From positions 1 through 64,000 of the forward strand of contig NZ_AWFA01000005.1 of the NCBI RefSeq assembly GCF_000682675.1: 64,000 nt of DNA. The letters run 5' to 3'. Below the pieces are notes generated by a model. That model searched no databases and had not been told where the DNA came from. It saw only the letters and a list, made by a program, of their open reading frames with translations. A program made the translations under genes and the position numbers. Position 1 is the stretch's first letter. The number at the start of each line of letters is the position of its first letter. Below are positions 46,998 to 55,256 of the stretch, in pieces. Source of the DNA: Hyphomonas pacifica. Its GTDB lineage: Bacteria; Pseudomonadota; Alphaproteobacteria; Caulobacterales; Hyphomonadaceae.

Positions 46998-47308
46998 TGG
47001 CGGATGGAAGTCTGATGAGAGCTCACACCCTACCGGAAACGCCCCCCGTCAGCCTGGATGAGGCGATCTCCCGCCTGGAGGCCGGGCAGGGGGAAGACAT
47101 GATCGTGGATCTCGGCAATGGCCGGACGGCTTCCGCTGATGGGCACCGGGGCAAGGAAGGCCTGCTCCAGCGCCTGCGAGGGCACCGTATGATGCTGGCT
47201 CTGGCTTCGGGCGCAGCGGATCTGTCCCGCTTCGAAACAGCTCCACACAAGGTCAGCGTGGCTCCCATGGTGCAGGAAATCCTCGACGCCGCCACGCAAA
47301 AAGACTAG
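46997..47308 (+). CDS. Small hypothetical protein coupled to flbT
   Basis: A 103-residue basic-acidic soluble protein with no recognised domain. It begins at an ATG sharing a base with the flbT stop and ends ten bases before marC. The core LEAGQGEDMIVDLGNG and RLRGHRMMLALASGAADLSRF suggest a compact helical fold. Coupling makes a flagellar or RNA-related role plausible but unproven. Confidence 0.6.
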   Translation: MADGSLMRAHTLPETPPVSLDEAISRLEAGQGEDMIVDLGNGRTASADGHRGKEGLLQRLRGHRMMLALASGAADLSRFETAPHKVSVAPMVQEILDAATQKD

Positions 47309-47317
47309 GGCGCGCGC

Positions 47318-47965
47318 ATGAGCGCTGACCTGATCTCTCTCTTTACCGCGACATTCGTCACGTTTTTCGTCCTGATTGATGCCTTGGGCGTTGCGCCGGT
47401 ATTCGCGACCCTGACAGCGCAGGGCAATGCTGCCTATCGCCGGAAGATGGCGTTCAAGTCCATTTTGGTGGCCAGCATCATCATCTTTGGCTTCGCTTTT
47501 GGCGGCGCGTGGCTGCTGAATGCCATGCATATCTCGATTGATGCCTTCCGCGCTGCGGGCGGCATTCTGCTGTTCCTTATCGCGTTGGATATGGTGTTTG
47601 AAAAGCGCACCGAGCGCCGGGAGCACCGGGCTGAGGAGCATCTGGACAGCCATCCGGCCGACCCGGAGCCAGACGATATTTCAGTGTTCCCGCTGGGCAT
47701 TCCCATGGTTGCCGGGCCGGGCTCGATTGCTACGGCCATGTTCTACATGTCGGAGAAGTCTGACTGGGTCGAGAAGGGCATTGTTCTGTCCGCGATCGGT
47801 CTGAACCTTTTGCTGACGTTGGCCATCTTTCTGGCCGCTGGCCCTCTGGTACGCATGATGGGGGCGAGTGTGGCAGGGGCCCTGACCCGTATTCTGGGCG
47901 TTATCCTTGCGGCCTTGTCAGTTCAGCTGCTGATTGACGGCATTCAAGGTGCGTTTGGCCTATAG
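47318..47965 (+). CDS. marC: MarC family integral membrane protein
   Basis: A 215-residue membrane protein with six hydrophobic helices. Family motifs include LIDALGVAPVFATLT (about 18-32) and FPLGIPMVAGPGSIAT (about 125-140). Despite the name, MarC proteins have no proven role in multiple antibiotic resistance. The central loop (about 88-120) is highly charged. Confidence 0.9.
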   Translation: MSADLISLFTATFVTFFVLIDALGVAPVFATLTAQGNAAYRRKMAFKSILVASIIIFGFAFGGAWLLNAMHISIDAFRAAGGILLFLIALDMVFEKRTERREHRAEEHLDSHPADPEPDDISVFPLGIPMVAGPGSIATAMFYMSEKSDWVEKGIVLSAIGLNLLLTLAIFLAAGPLVRMMGASVAGALTRILGVILAALSVQLLIDGIQGAFGL

Positions 47966-47991
47966 GAGACTTTTGTCTCTCCTCTGATGCT

Positions 47992-49281
47992 TCAGATGCC
48001 TGTCGGCTCAACGCGCTTCTTTGGAAGGCGTACATTCCGGCGGAAGGTCGCAATCATCACATAGAAAAGGGCGAGGCCTGAAGCGGTCAGTCCCATGACC
48101 TGCAGCATCAGTTCGCGTGTCCATTTGATGCCTGTGTCTGCAATGCGCAGCGCATCAGGGCCATCTTGTTTCACAAGAGCAACAGCCCTGTCTCCTCCCG
48201 CTTCTGTCAGCAGGCGAACGCGGCGCAGGTCGGCCGTATCTTTGACCGGTTCCAGAAGCGTGATGGCCGCAGACGGGCTGGTCAGCATGCCAATCCGGTC
48301 AATCTGCACAAGATCAGCTTCCAGCTTTTCAAGGCCGTGCGTGTCGAGCGATTCCATGAACGCGGCTTGCACACGGTCTTCCCGCACATTGGTTGTCGCC
48401 AGTTCGCCAAGCGCATCTTCCAGGGCGGGGCGCAGCTTGCTGTCGGGCAGGGCGTCGTTGAGGCGCTCTTTGAGGTAGGCGGTGAATTCCGGAGTCATGC
48501 GCCGGGCACGGCGCGCTGACTTCAGAATGGAGGCTGCGCGGATATTCGTATCCGACAGACCATTTGTTGCCTCGGCTTCGAGCAGTCCGATCGCGGTGAT
48601 CTTCAGGGTCAGAATATCGACCCGGTCCCCATCCAGCCAGCGTTCGGAATTGTTTGCCAGATCGGCAAATGTACCCAGTAGCAGGAAGTGGCGGTTATTT
48701 CGGGAATTGGTGCTGACAGATATCTCACTGTCGGCTTCAGCTTCTGCATCCGCAGAAGTCTCGCCTTTCTGGCCCGTTGCTGCGTCAGAGGTTTCGCTGG
48801 CCTCGGTGACAGGCGTAAGCTCAATACCAGAGTCCCGTATCCGGGCAGAGACCTGAGCCTCTTCCAATTTTAGCCCGATATCAAGCGGCAGCTTTCTGAG
48901 GGCGGCAGCGGCCAGCCGGTCGTCCGCGCGCTCAAGACGCACGCCATTCGAATCGGCTTCCAGTTCCCGAACAGATTCCCTGTCGAGCATTTGCGGCGCT
49001 GCGAGCAGAAATCCGCGCGCAGCCGCAACATCCATATCGTTCAGCTCGCGCTCGACAACATCATGCCAGAATTTGTACTTGTCGCCCGCACTGCGCGGCG
49101 CGAAGGAGGCAAAGGCCTCGTCCATATTGCGACGGGTGGTGTCGATGGCTTCAATGCCGGGAGATTCAGAGAAGGTTGAACCGGAAAAAGCCGCAGCAAG
49201 GCTCTGCGCGGCGATAACAGGCATCAAGATCAACAAGGAGTTGAAGACCACTGCCTGCATCCAGCCGGAGGTCTTATCCAT
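47992..49281 (-). CDS. Membrane-anchored hypothetical protein with two terminal helices
   Basis: A 429-residue protein. One hydrophobic segment near the N-terminus (about 10-30, signal or anchor) and one near the C-terminus (about 392-415) flank a large Ala/Glu/Arg-rich helical region with an acidic insert around residue 165. No family recognised. ATG 49281 has GGAA upstream; further in-frame ATGs up to 49347 lack any site. It is divergent from dksA. Confidence 0.68.
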   Translation of the reverse strand: MDKTSGWMQAVVFNSLLILMPVIAAQSLAAAFSGSTFSESPGIEAIDTTRRNMDEAFASFAPRSAGDKYKFWHDVVERELNDMDVAAARGFLLAAPQMLDRESVRELEADSNGVRLERADDRLAAAALRKLPLDIGLKLEEAQVSARIRDSGIELTPVTEASETSDAATGQKGETSADAEAEADSEISVSTNSRNNRHFLLLGTFADLANNSERWLDGDRVDILTLKITAIGLLEAEATNGLSDTNIRAASILKSARRARRMTPEFTAYLKERLNDALPDSKLRPALEDALGELATTNVREDRVQAAFMESLDTHGLEKLEADLVQIDRIGMLTSPSAAITLLEPVKDTADLRRVRLLTEAGGDRAVALVKQDGPDALRIADTGIKWTRELMLQVMGLTASGLALFYVMIATFRRNVRLPKKRVEPTGI

Positions 49282-49562
49282 AGTTTTCCGGCGTCGGGGC
49301 ATGTACGCTGAAACCATCAATCGGCTGAGTTTTGGACGAAGGATCATAGAGCGCGTCGTCGCCCTAAAGATCAAGTCCCGGCCTGTAAATTGCAGGTGAA
49401 AGCGGGAATAAACCAGTAGAATGCTGGTGATATTCTTTAAGAAAATACACGTTTTTGCCGCAATTGTCTGAAAACATTGACAAAAATTACACAGCAAGAA
49501 CGATTGCAGTGAATCGCTGGGCGTTCTATATCCGCCCCCAAACAGAGTTAAGGTATGAAGCG

Positions 49563-49979
49563 ATGAGTGTTGACCTATCGGACGACTATCGCCCCTCGGA
49601 GGACGAGGACTTCATGAACGAGCGTCAGCTCGCCTACTTCCGGAAGCTTCTCGAAACCTGGAAAGCCGACATCCTTGATGGTGCCAAGCAGACCATCAAC
49701 AATCTTCAGGATGAGTCTGGCTCGCTCCCGGATATCGTGGATCGCGCTTCGGCGGAAAGCGACAAGGCGCTGGAGCTGCGCACGCGGGACCGACAGCGCA
49801 AGCTGATTTCCAAGATCGATGCTGCATTGCGCCGGATCGATGATGGCTCTTATGGCTATTGCGAAGTGACGGGTGAGCCAATCAGCCTGCGCCGTCTCGA
49901 AGCCCGGCCGACAGCCACGCTCAGCCTGGAAGCCCAGGAACGTCATGAGCGCAAAGAGCGTACCCTGCGCGACGATTGA
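49563..49979 (+). CDS. dksA: RNA polymerase-binding transcription factor DksA
   Basis: A 138-residue DksA/TraR protein that tunes rRNA and amino acid promoters with ppGpp. The coiled-coil tip DIVDRAS retains the DxxDxA catalytic pattern. The zinc finger is reduced to one cysteine (GYCEVTGEPI), as in alphaproteobacterial DksA, rather than the four of E. coli. The internal ATG 49563 was chosen; the upstream extension lacks homology. A strong terminator follows. Confidence 0.92.
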   Translation: MSVDLSDDYRPSEDEDFMNERQLAYFRKLLETWKADILDGAKQTINNLQDESGSLPDIVDRASAESDKALELRTRDRQRKLISKIDAALRRIDDGSYGYCEVTGEPISLRRLEARPTATLSLEAQERHERKERTLRDD

Positions 49980-50011
49980 TCCGCAGGCCGTTCCTACAGC
50001 GTTGAAAAGAT

Positions 50012-50050
50012 AACGGCGGTGACCCCGAAAAGGATCACCGCCGTTTTTTT
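50012..50050 (+). terminator. Rho-independent terminator of dksA
   Basis: An 11-bp perfect outer stem (AACGGCGGTGA at 50012-50022 with TCACCGCCGTT at 50035-50045) plus two inner pairs and one bulge closes a short loop. It is followed by an uninterrupted T run to 50050. It lies 33 bases after the dksA stop. Confidence 0.95.
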
Positions 50051-50222
50051 ACATCAGCCCAACGCTTCGGCAGATATGCTTGACGCCTCATGCGTTGAAG
50101 ACATCATGGCATGAAGGTCCAAACGATGTCTTACAGCATGGTAATCAAGGCCTTAACGACGAAGTGTGATATTTAACAATAAGTGCTTCGCTGTTAATGC
50201 CGAACGATCCAGAGACCTTTCA

Positions 50223-51449
50223 ATGACTGATGAGAGCCGCAGCAGGCGGGAAATTACTAACCAGTCGTTAACCGTATCAGGCGCAAAAAAGAGATTCACA
50301 CAGGACCCGGCTGATATTCATATGCGTTCCACCTTGCCTCTCGCCGCCGATGACGGATGGGACATGTCTCCAAGACGTGAGGCAGACATCATGCTGGACA
50401 TGCCGACCACGTTTGAGCCGATTACACCGAAGAGGCCATTACCGACCTCACGCGGCGTGCTTAGCCCGGCCGAAATTGAAGCCCTGTTGCGTCCAAATCT
50501 GGATGACATGCCGGATATCCCGGAAGAGCCGGAAGTCACCAGCGACAAGCCCATTCCGGACCTCGCGCCGGAACCCCCTGCACGGCCGCGTCTGAGGCCG
50601 GTTGTCAGCACCCCTCTTGCTGCCGACATTTCCGAGGATGCGCGCCGCCTGGCTGCACGCCTGTCTCTTGCGCTGCGCGATGGTTGTGGATTGAAAGCGG
50701 CGGCAACAGTGCGGGCCGGGTCTACAGGAAGCTTTGACCAGGCACTTTATCCGGGCTCTGCCCCGGCAGGCTCTGCCATTGCCTGCTTTGCTGCGCCGGG
50801 CGGCGAGATTGCCGCCATGATGGTGCTGAGCGCGCCGCTGGTCAGTGCCCTGATCGAAACAGCCTGTGGCGGAAAGCCGGCAGGGCAGGGCGAACAGGAA
50901 GAGCGTGTCCGTCAGCTGACCCTGCTTGATACGGCGCTTCTGGAAGCGCTTGTGCGCCCCCTGGGACCGGCCATCGCGCCAGCCTTGCGCTTTGCGCGTA
51001 TCGAAACGGACGAAGAATTTGCGGCAGCCCTCGCCAATCCTGGAGACGCTTCCATTCTGGATCTGGATGTGCGGGTGGAGACGGTTCGTATGACCGCCCG
51101 CCTGATCCTGGCAGAAGATGATCTGTTTGATGCGAGTGAGGCGCCAGCGGCCAGGACGAGACCTGTCCAGCCCGCCAGTGCGCCGGTTGAGACCACTCCG
51201 GAACCAAAGGCAGCGCCAGCGGCCATGACAGCTGTGCTGACAGCCCGCATTGCCTCTCTCAGTGTTCCGATGTCCCGTCTTGCAAACCTGAAAGCGGGTT
51301 CAACCCTGCTTTTGGGCGTGCCGGCGGATCAGCCTGTGGAATTACTCACCGGCGGGCGTGACGGCCCGGTGGCCGCGGAAGGCCAGATCGGCCGCAAGGG
51401 CAATCGCATGGCGTTGCGTATCACGCGCCGTACACAGATCCTGCGCTAG
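50223..51449 (+). CDS. Divergent FliM-like flagellar motor switch protein
   Basis: A 408-residue protein. An unusual N-terminal extension of about 75 residues precedes the FliM-type motif VLSPAEIEALL (79-89). A CheC/FliM-like middle domain is weak (about 130-300), and an Ala/Pro linker leads to a C-terminal SpoA/FliN-like beta domain (about 335-408). Canonical FliM places the EIDALL motif at its very start for CheY binding. It is detached from other switch genes. Start ATG 50223; an upstream ATG at 50166 is in a poor context. Confidence 0.7.
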   Translation: MTDESRSRREITNQSLTVSGAKKRFTQDPADIHMRSTLPLAADDGWDMSPRREADIMLDMPTTFEPITPKRPLPTSRGVLSPAEIEALLRPNLDDMPDIPEEPEVTSDKPIPDLAPEPPARPRLRPVVSTPLAADISEDARRLAARLSLALRDGCGLKAAATVRAGSTGSFDQALYPGSAPAGSAIACFAAPGGEIAAMMVLSAPLVSALIETACGGKPAGQGEQEERVRQLTLLDTALLEALVRPLGPAIAPALRFARIETDEEFAAALANPGDASILDLDVRVETVRMTARLILAEDDLFDASEAPAARTRPVQPASAPVETTPEPKAAPAAMTAVLTARIASLSVPMSRLANLKAGSTLLLGVPADQPVELLTGGRDGPVAAEGQIGRKGNRMALRITRRTQILR

Positions 51450-51456
51450 ACTTCAA

Positions 51457-52470
51457 TCAGCTTTGAGCGGGCTTGGACGTCTTGCGGTCCATATGCGCCT
51501 GCGCGCCATCGCGGGAAGCTTGCTCCGTGCCCCCGCCAAGGATCTCCGCTTCTTTCTGTGCCCAAAGGCGTTTCTGATATTTGCTGGAAATGATGTCCGT
51601 CACGACCAGAACGAAGATCACCAGGTAGAAGGATGATTTGGACATTGCTTCGATCGTGTAGGTGAACAGGACCATGTGGGACAGGTGTGCGCCTTCTGTG
51701 ACCAGCAGTACCCCGACCAGGAAAAGGATGAACAGGCCGAGCACCTCATACATGCGGTTCTTCTTCAGGAAGTTGGCCACGGCATCTGCCATCAGGGCCA
51801 TCACGACCCCCGAGACAATGATAGCGATAGCCATCAGCCAGACCTGATAGTCCTTGCCAGGACGGCACCCGACAGCGTCCGGGATGGGGGATGAGATCAG
51901 CGCGGCCTTGCAGTCTGTCACAGTGCCTTTGAATGTGCCGAGTGTTTCGCCGGCCGAATTGACGATCTTGGCAATCTCCACATTGGCAATTGCCATGGCG
52001 GACAGGATCGAGTCGAAGGAGAAAACCATGTTCATGGCCACGATCAGAAGGATGGCCTGCGTGACGGATTTGGATTTGCCACCCTCGCTATGCTCGATGT
52101 GTTCCACGGTGAGCATGTGGGAGATTTCCTTGACCGCCGTGTAGATGATGAAGGCCCCGCCAGCCAACGTGATGAGGCCCTGGAACGTGAACTCCCCTTC
52201 GAAAAGGCCTGGCACATGGAAGCCGAAGAGCGGTTCCGACAGGGCATCGAACAGTGCCACGATGATGAACAGGAGAATGATCCGGAAGATGACGGCCAGG
52301 CCAATGCCCCAGCGGCGAACCATGGGCGCCTTGGCTTCACCCACGCGTTTGGATTCGATGGAAATGTAGAGCAGGTTGTCAAAGCCCAGAACGGCCTGAA
52401 GCATCAACAGCATCAGTAATGTGAACAAGCCCGATACCGTGAAGACTTCCGCAATAACCTCGCCCAGCAT
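51457..52470 (-). CDS. TerC family integral membrane protein
   Basis: A 337-residue protein with about eight hydrophobic helices. The conserved motifs VLGFDNLLYISIE (about 27-39) and NMVFSFDSILSAMAIA (about 147-162) carry the acidic residues of the TerC metal site. TerC relatives export manganese or support metalation of exported enzymes. A loop of about 30 residues with two cysteines lies near 180-205. It converges with the FliM-like gene. Confidence 0.9.
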   Translation of the reverse strand: MLGEVIAEVFTVSGLFTLLMLLMLQAVLGFDNLLYISIESKRVGEAKAPMVRRWGIGLAVIFRIILLFIIVALFDALSEPLFGFHVPGLFEGEFTFQGLITLAGGAFIIYTAVKEISHMLTVEHIEHSEGGKSKSVTQAILLIVAMNMVFSFDSILSAMAIANVEIAKIVNSAGETLGTFKGTVTDCKAALISSPIPDAVGCRPGKDYQVWLMAIAIIVSGVVMALMADAVANFLKKNRMYEVLGLFILFLVGVLLVTEGAHLSHMVLFTYTIEAMSKSSFYLVIFVLVVTDIISSKYQKRLWAQKEAEILGGGTEQASRDGAQAHMDRKTSKPAQS

Positions 52471-52527
52471 TCATCGTCTCCCGTAAAATAGTGTCTTCTC
52501 CCCCTGTTAGGGGAGACGCGCATCAGA

Positions 52528-53175
52528 TCAAGATACGTCAGGCTTGCGTAACAGTTCCGCTTCGATCTCCAGATGTACCGTGTCGGCCAGCAATCCGCTG
52601 AATTTGCTGATGCCGAACTCGGTCCGGTCGAGGTCACCACGAATTGAGAAGCCGGCAACATCTGCTCCGCGCAGCCGGTCATGGGCCGAGCCATTGAATT
52701 TGACCGACAAGGTGATTGGCGCGGAGCGACCGTGCAGGGTAAGGACACCTTCGACATCAGCGGTTGTTTCGCTGGTCAGGATGATCCGCGTCGACTGGAA
52801 CCGGGCCTGGGGATAGTGTGCGGCATCGAACCAGTCGGAGCCCATCAGGGTCTGCGCAAACTCGTCATTGGCGATGTCGAGCGACATCATGTCCACAATG
52901 GCTTCCAGCATGGCCTCTTCCGGACGTCTGGGGTCTCCTTTCAGCGTCACGTCGAAGTGGTCGAAACGCCCCACATAGGTAGAGAAATCCAGATGGTTTA
53001 TCTTGAACAACAGGGAGGCGTGTGCCGGATCAAGCTGCCAATTGCCTCCCTTCATCTGGATGGATTGAGTTTCCACATCCGGCTTAAGGAAGGGGGTAAC
53101 GACGGAGGCGCACGCAGCCAAGGTCCACAGGCTCGCGGTTGCAATCCCCAGCAGGGCCAAGCTGCGTGCTGTCAT
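52528..53175 (-). CDS. YceI-family lipoprotein
   Basis: A 215-residue protein with lipobox LAAC (Cys22) followed by a YceI beta-barrel domain (about 45-210) that binds polyisoprenoids or similar lipids. The conserved pattern includes WQLDPAHASLLFKINHLDFS and FGISKFSG. ATG 53175 begins two bases after the stop of the DUF885 gene, so the two are co-transcribed. Confidence 0.88.
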   Translation of the reverse strand: MTARSLALLGIATASLWTLAACASVVTPFLKPDVETQSIQMKGGNWQLDPAHASLLFKINHLDFSTYVGRFDHFDVTLKGDPRRPEEAMLEAIVDMMSLDIANDEFAQTLMGSDWFDAAHYPQARFQSTRIILTSETTADVEGVLTLHGRSAPITLSVKFNGSAHDRLRGADVAGFSIRGDLDRTEFGISKFSGLLADTVHLEIEAELLRKPDVS

Positions 53176-53177
53176 GT

Positions 53178-55055
53178 TCAAGCGTCCTTTTTCTCGTCGA
53201 TCCAGGTGTCGACATTCTCTTCCAGGATCTGAAGCGGCACGGCGCCATCCTTCAGAACCACATCATGGAACTCGCGAATGTCGAACCGGTCGCCCAGCTC
53301 CGCCCTGGCGTGCTCGCGCAGTTCAACAATCTTCAACATGCCGATCTTGTAGGCGGTCGCCTGGCCGGGCATCACGATATAACGTTCAATGGCCTTGCGG
53401 GCATCACCTGCCGGGTTAGGCGTATTATCCATCAGATACTGGATCGCCTGTTCGCGCGTCCATTTCTTGTCGTGGATCCCTGTATCGACCACGAGACGCG
53501 CAGCCCGCCAGATCTCCATCGCGAGGCGGCCGAAATCATCATATGGATCAGAATAGTAACCCATTTCCTTGGGAAGCAGTTCGGAATAAAGGCCCCAACC
53601 CTCGGTGAACGCGGTATAGCCGCCAAATTTTCGGAAGCTCGGAATGCCTTCCAGTTCCTGCGCGATCGCAATCTGCATGTGATGGCCAGGAATGCCCTCA
53701 TGGAAGGCGAGCGCCTGCATCTGATAGGTCGGCATATCCTGCATGCGATACAGGTTTGCGTAATAGATGCCGGGGCGGCTGCCGTCCGGGGCAGGGCGAG
53801 AATAAAAGGCCTTGCCGGCAGACTTTTCCCGGAAGGGCTCAACCGCTTTGACGATCATGTCTGCCTTGGGGAATGTGTTGAAGACACTCGGCAGATCCGC
53901 CTTCATGCCGTCAATGATCTCCGTGGCTTCACTGAGATATTCAGCGCGACCTTCATCCGTATTCGGTAGATAGAATTGCTCATCGTTGCGCATGAATTCG
54001 AAGAAATCCTGCAGGCTGCCCTCGAAGCCGACCTGTTGCATGATGCCGCGCATTTCGTCCTGGATACGCGCCACTTCATCGAGACCGAGCTGATGAATCT
54101 CCGCAGCGCTCTTGTCTGTTGTCGTCATCTGCTTGAGGCGCATGGCGTAATAGGCCTCGCCATCAGGGAACTTCCAGGCACCATCATCTGTGGAGGCCGT
54201 CTTGGCCTGTTCTGTCAGCACGGCAATCGCGTTTTCATAGGCGGGGCCGACGGACGTTTTCAGCGCTACGGCTGCGCGATCCAGCAAGTCTGAAGCGGTT
54301 TCTGCGTCGATATCATTCTTGTCCAGCAGGGCCTGTACCTTGCCCCGGAAATCTTCCATCAGCGGGCTGTCCTCGCTGCCATCAGCCGCGTCGCTGGTGA
54401 AGGGATAGCCGGTGATAACACCCTGAGAGTCGCCTAGCACATAGGGATAAACGAAAGCCGGCGGCTGGATGCCCTGGCTCACGGAGTATTTTGCATTCTC
54501 CACATTCTGGCCGAGATAGTCGTGAACGCCTTCAAGGCGGGAGATGTAGGCTTCCGCATCTGACAGGCTGGCCACACGATGTTGGTTCACCAGGAAAGCC
54601 GGAATGCCGGACTGGGCGCCGAACATCTGGTTGAATGTGTAGCTGTGATGCCGATAGGGGAACGCGGCTTGTTCACGGGAGAACTCATATTCAGCGAGGC
54701 GCCAGGAGAGTTTCGCCTGATCGTCCAGTTTGTCGTAATCGAAATTGCTCTTCATCTCTGCGATGTTCTGGCGCTGGATTTCCAGATCCTCGAACGCGCG
54801 AGCATCGCTGACATCATCCCATTTGTCGTAATCGGTCTTGATGCCGAGATAGGTCTGCATCATCGGGCTGCGGGCCGCAGCCTCCTGAAATTTCTGTTCA
54901 AACCATGCGTTTAGGCGCTCACTTTCAGTTTCGGTCTCGAGCGCTTCCTGAACAATCTCCTGCGCTGCGGGCGCAGGGGCGGTTTCTGCCATGTGCGTCC
55001 CGTTGCAAGCTGCAAGAAGAAGAATGCCTGCGATAGCGGTGGAAGTCTGTCTCAT
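53178..55055 (-). CDS. DUF885 family lipoprotein, predicted metallopeptidase
   Basis: A 625-residue protein with lipobox LAAC (Cys17). The DUF885 core spans about 55-610 and carries the zinc motif HEGIPGHHMQ, an HExxPGHH form of HExxH, followed by FTEGWGLYSE with the likely third ligand. M3-type peptidase relatives cleave peptides. ATG 55055 gives an exact lipoprotein signal; an upstream open frame of about 170 codons has no support. The YceI gene is next. Confidence 0.88.
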   Translation of the reverse strand: MRQTSTAIAGILLLAACNGTHMAETAPAPAAQEIVQEALETETESERLNAWFEQKFQEAAARSPMMQTYLGIKTDYDKWDDVSDARAFEDLEIQRQNIAEMKSNFDYDKLDDQAKLSWRLAEYEFSREQAAFPYRHHSYTFNQMFGAQSGIPAFLVNQHRVASLSDAEAYISRLEGVHDYLGQNVENAKYSVSQGIQPPAFVYPYVLGDSQGVITGYPFTSDAADGSEDSPLMEDFRGKVQALLDKNDIDAETASDLLDRAAVALKTSVGPAYENAIAVLTEQAKTASTDDGAWKFPDGEAYYAMRLKQMTTTDKSAAEIHQLGLDEVARIQDEMRGIMQQVGFEGSLQDFFEFMRNDEQFYLPNTDEGRAEYLSEATEIIDGMKADLPSVFNTFPKADMIVKAVEPFREKSAGKAFYSRPAPDGSRPGIYYANLYRMQDMPTYQMQALAFHEGIPGHHMQIAIAQELEGIPSFRKFGGYTAFTEGWGLYSELLPKEMGYYSDPYDDFGRLAMEIWRAARLVVDTGIHDKKWTREQAIQYLMDNTPNPAGDARKAIERYIVMPGQATAYKIGMLKIVELREHARAELGDRFDIREFHDVVLKDGAVPLQILEENVDTWIDEKKDA

Positions 55056-55256
55056 GAAGTGCCTCGATTGCTCTGTGAATTCTGTAATTTCTACTGTTTG
55101 CCTTAACGGCTTTTTCGCTTTCATTAACCTTTGCCGTGCCAAACTGAATAAACTAGGATTCCGCCATGTCTGAGTCGGCAAGTCATGCCGAGCGAACAAG
55201 GCGTACAGTAAACGGCGCGAAAGTTCAGCGCTGGCGGTAGGAGTGTAAAGCGACCC

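Noticed and set aside
49477-49505. A sigma-70-like promoter for dksA (TTGACA at 49477-49482)
   Set aside because: The -10 hexamer at 17-base spacing (ACGATT) matches poorly, so only half a promoter is supported.
50140-50222. CtrA sites before the FliM-like gene (several TTAA)
   Set aside because: The TTAA pairs are 16-17 bases apart rather than 7, so the consensus is not met.
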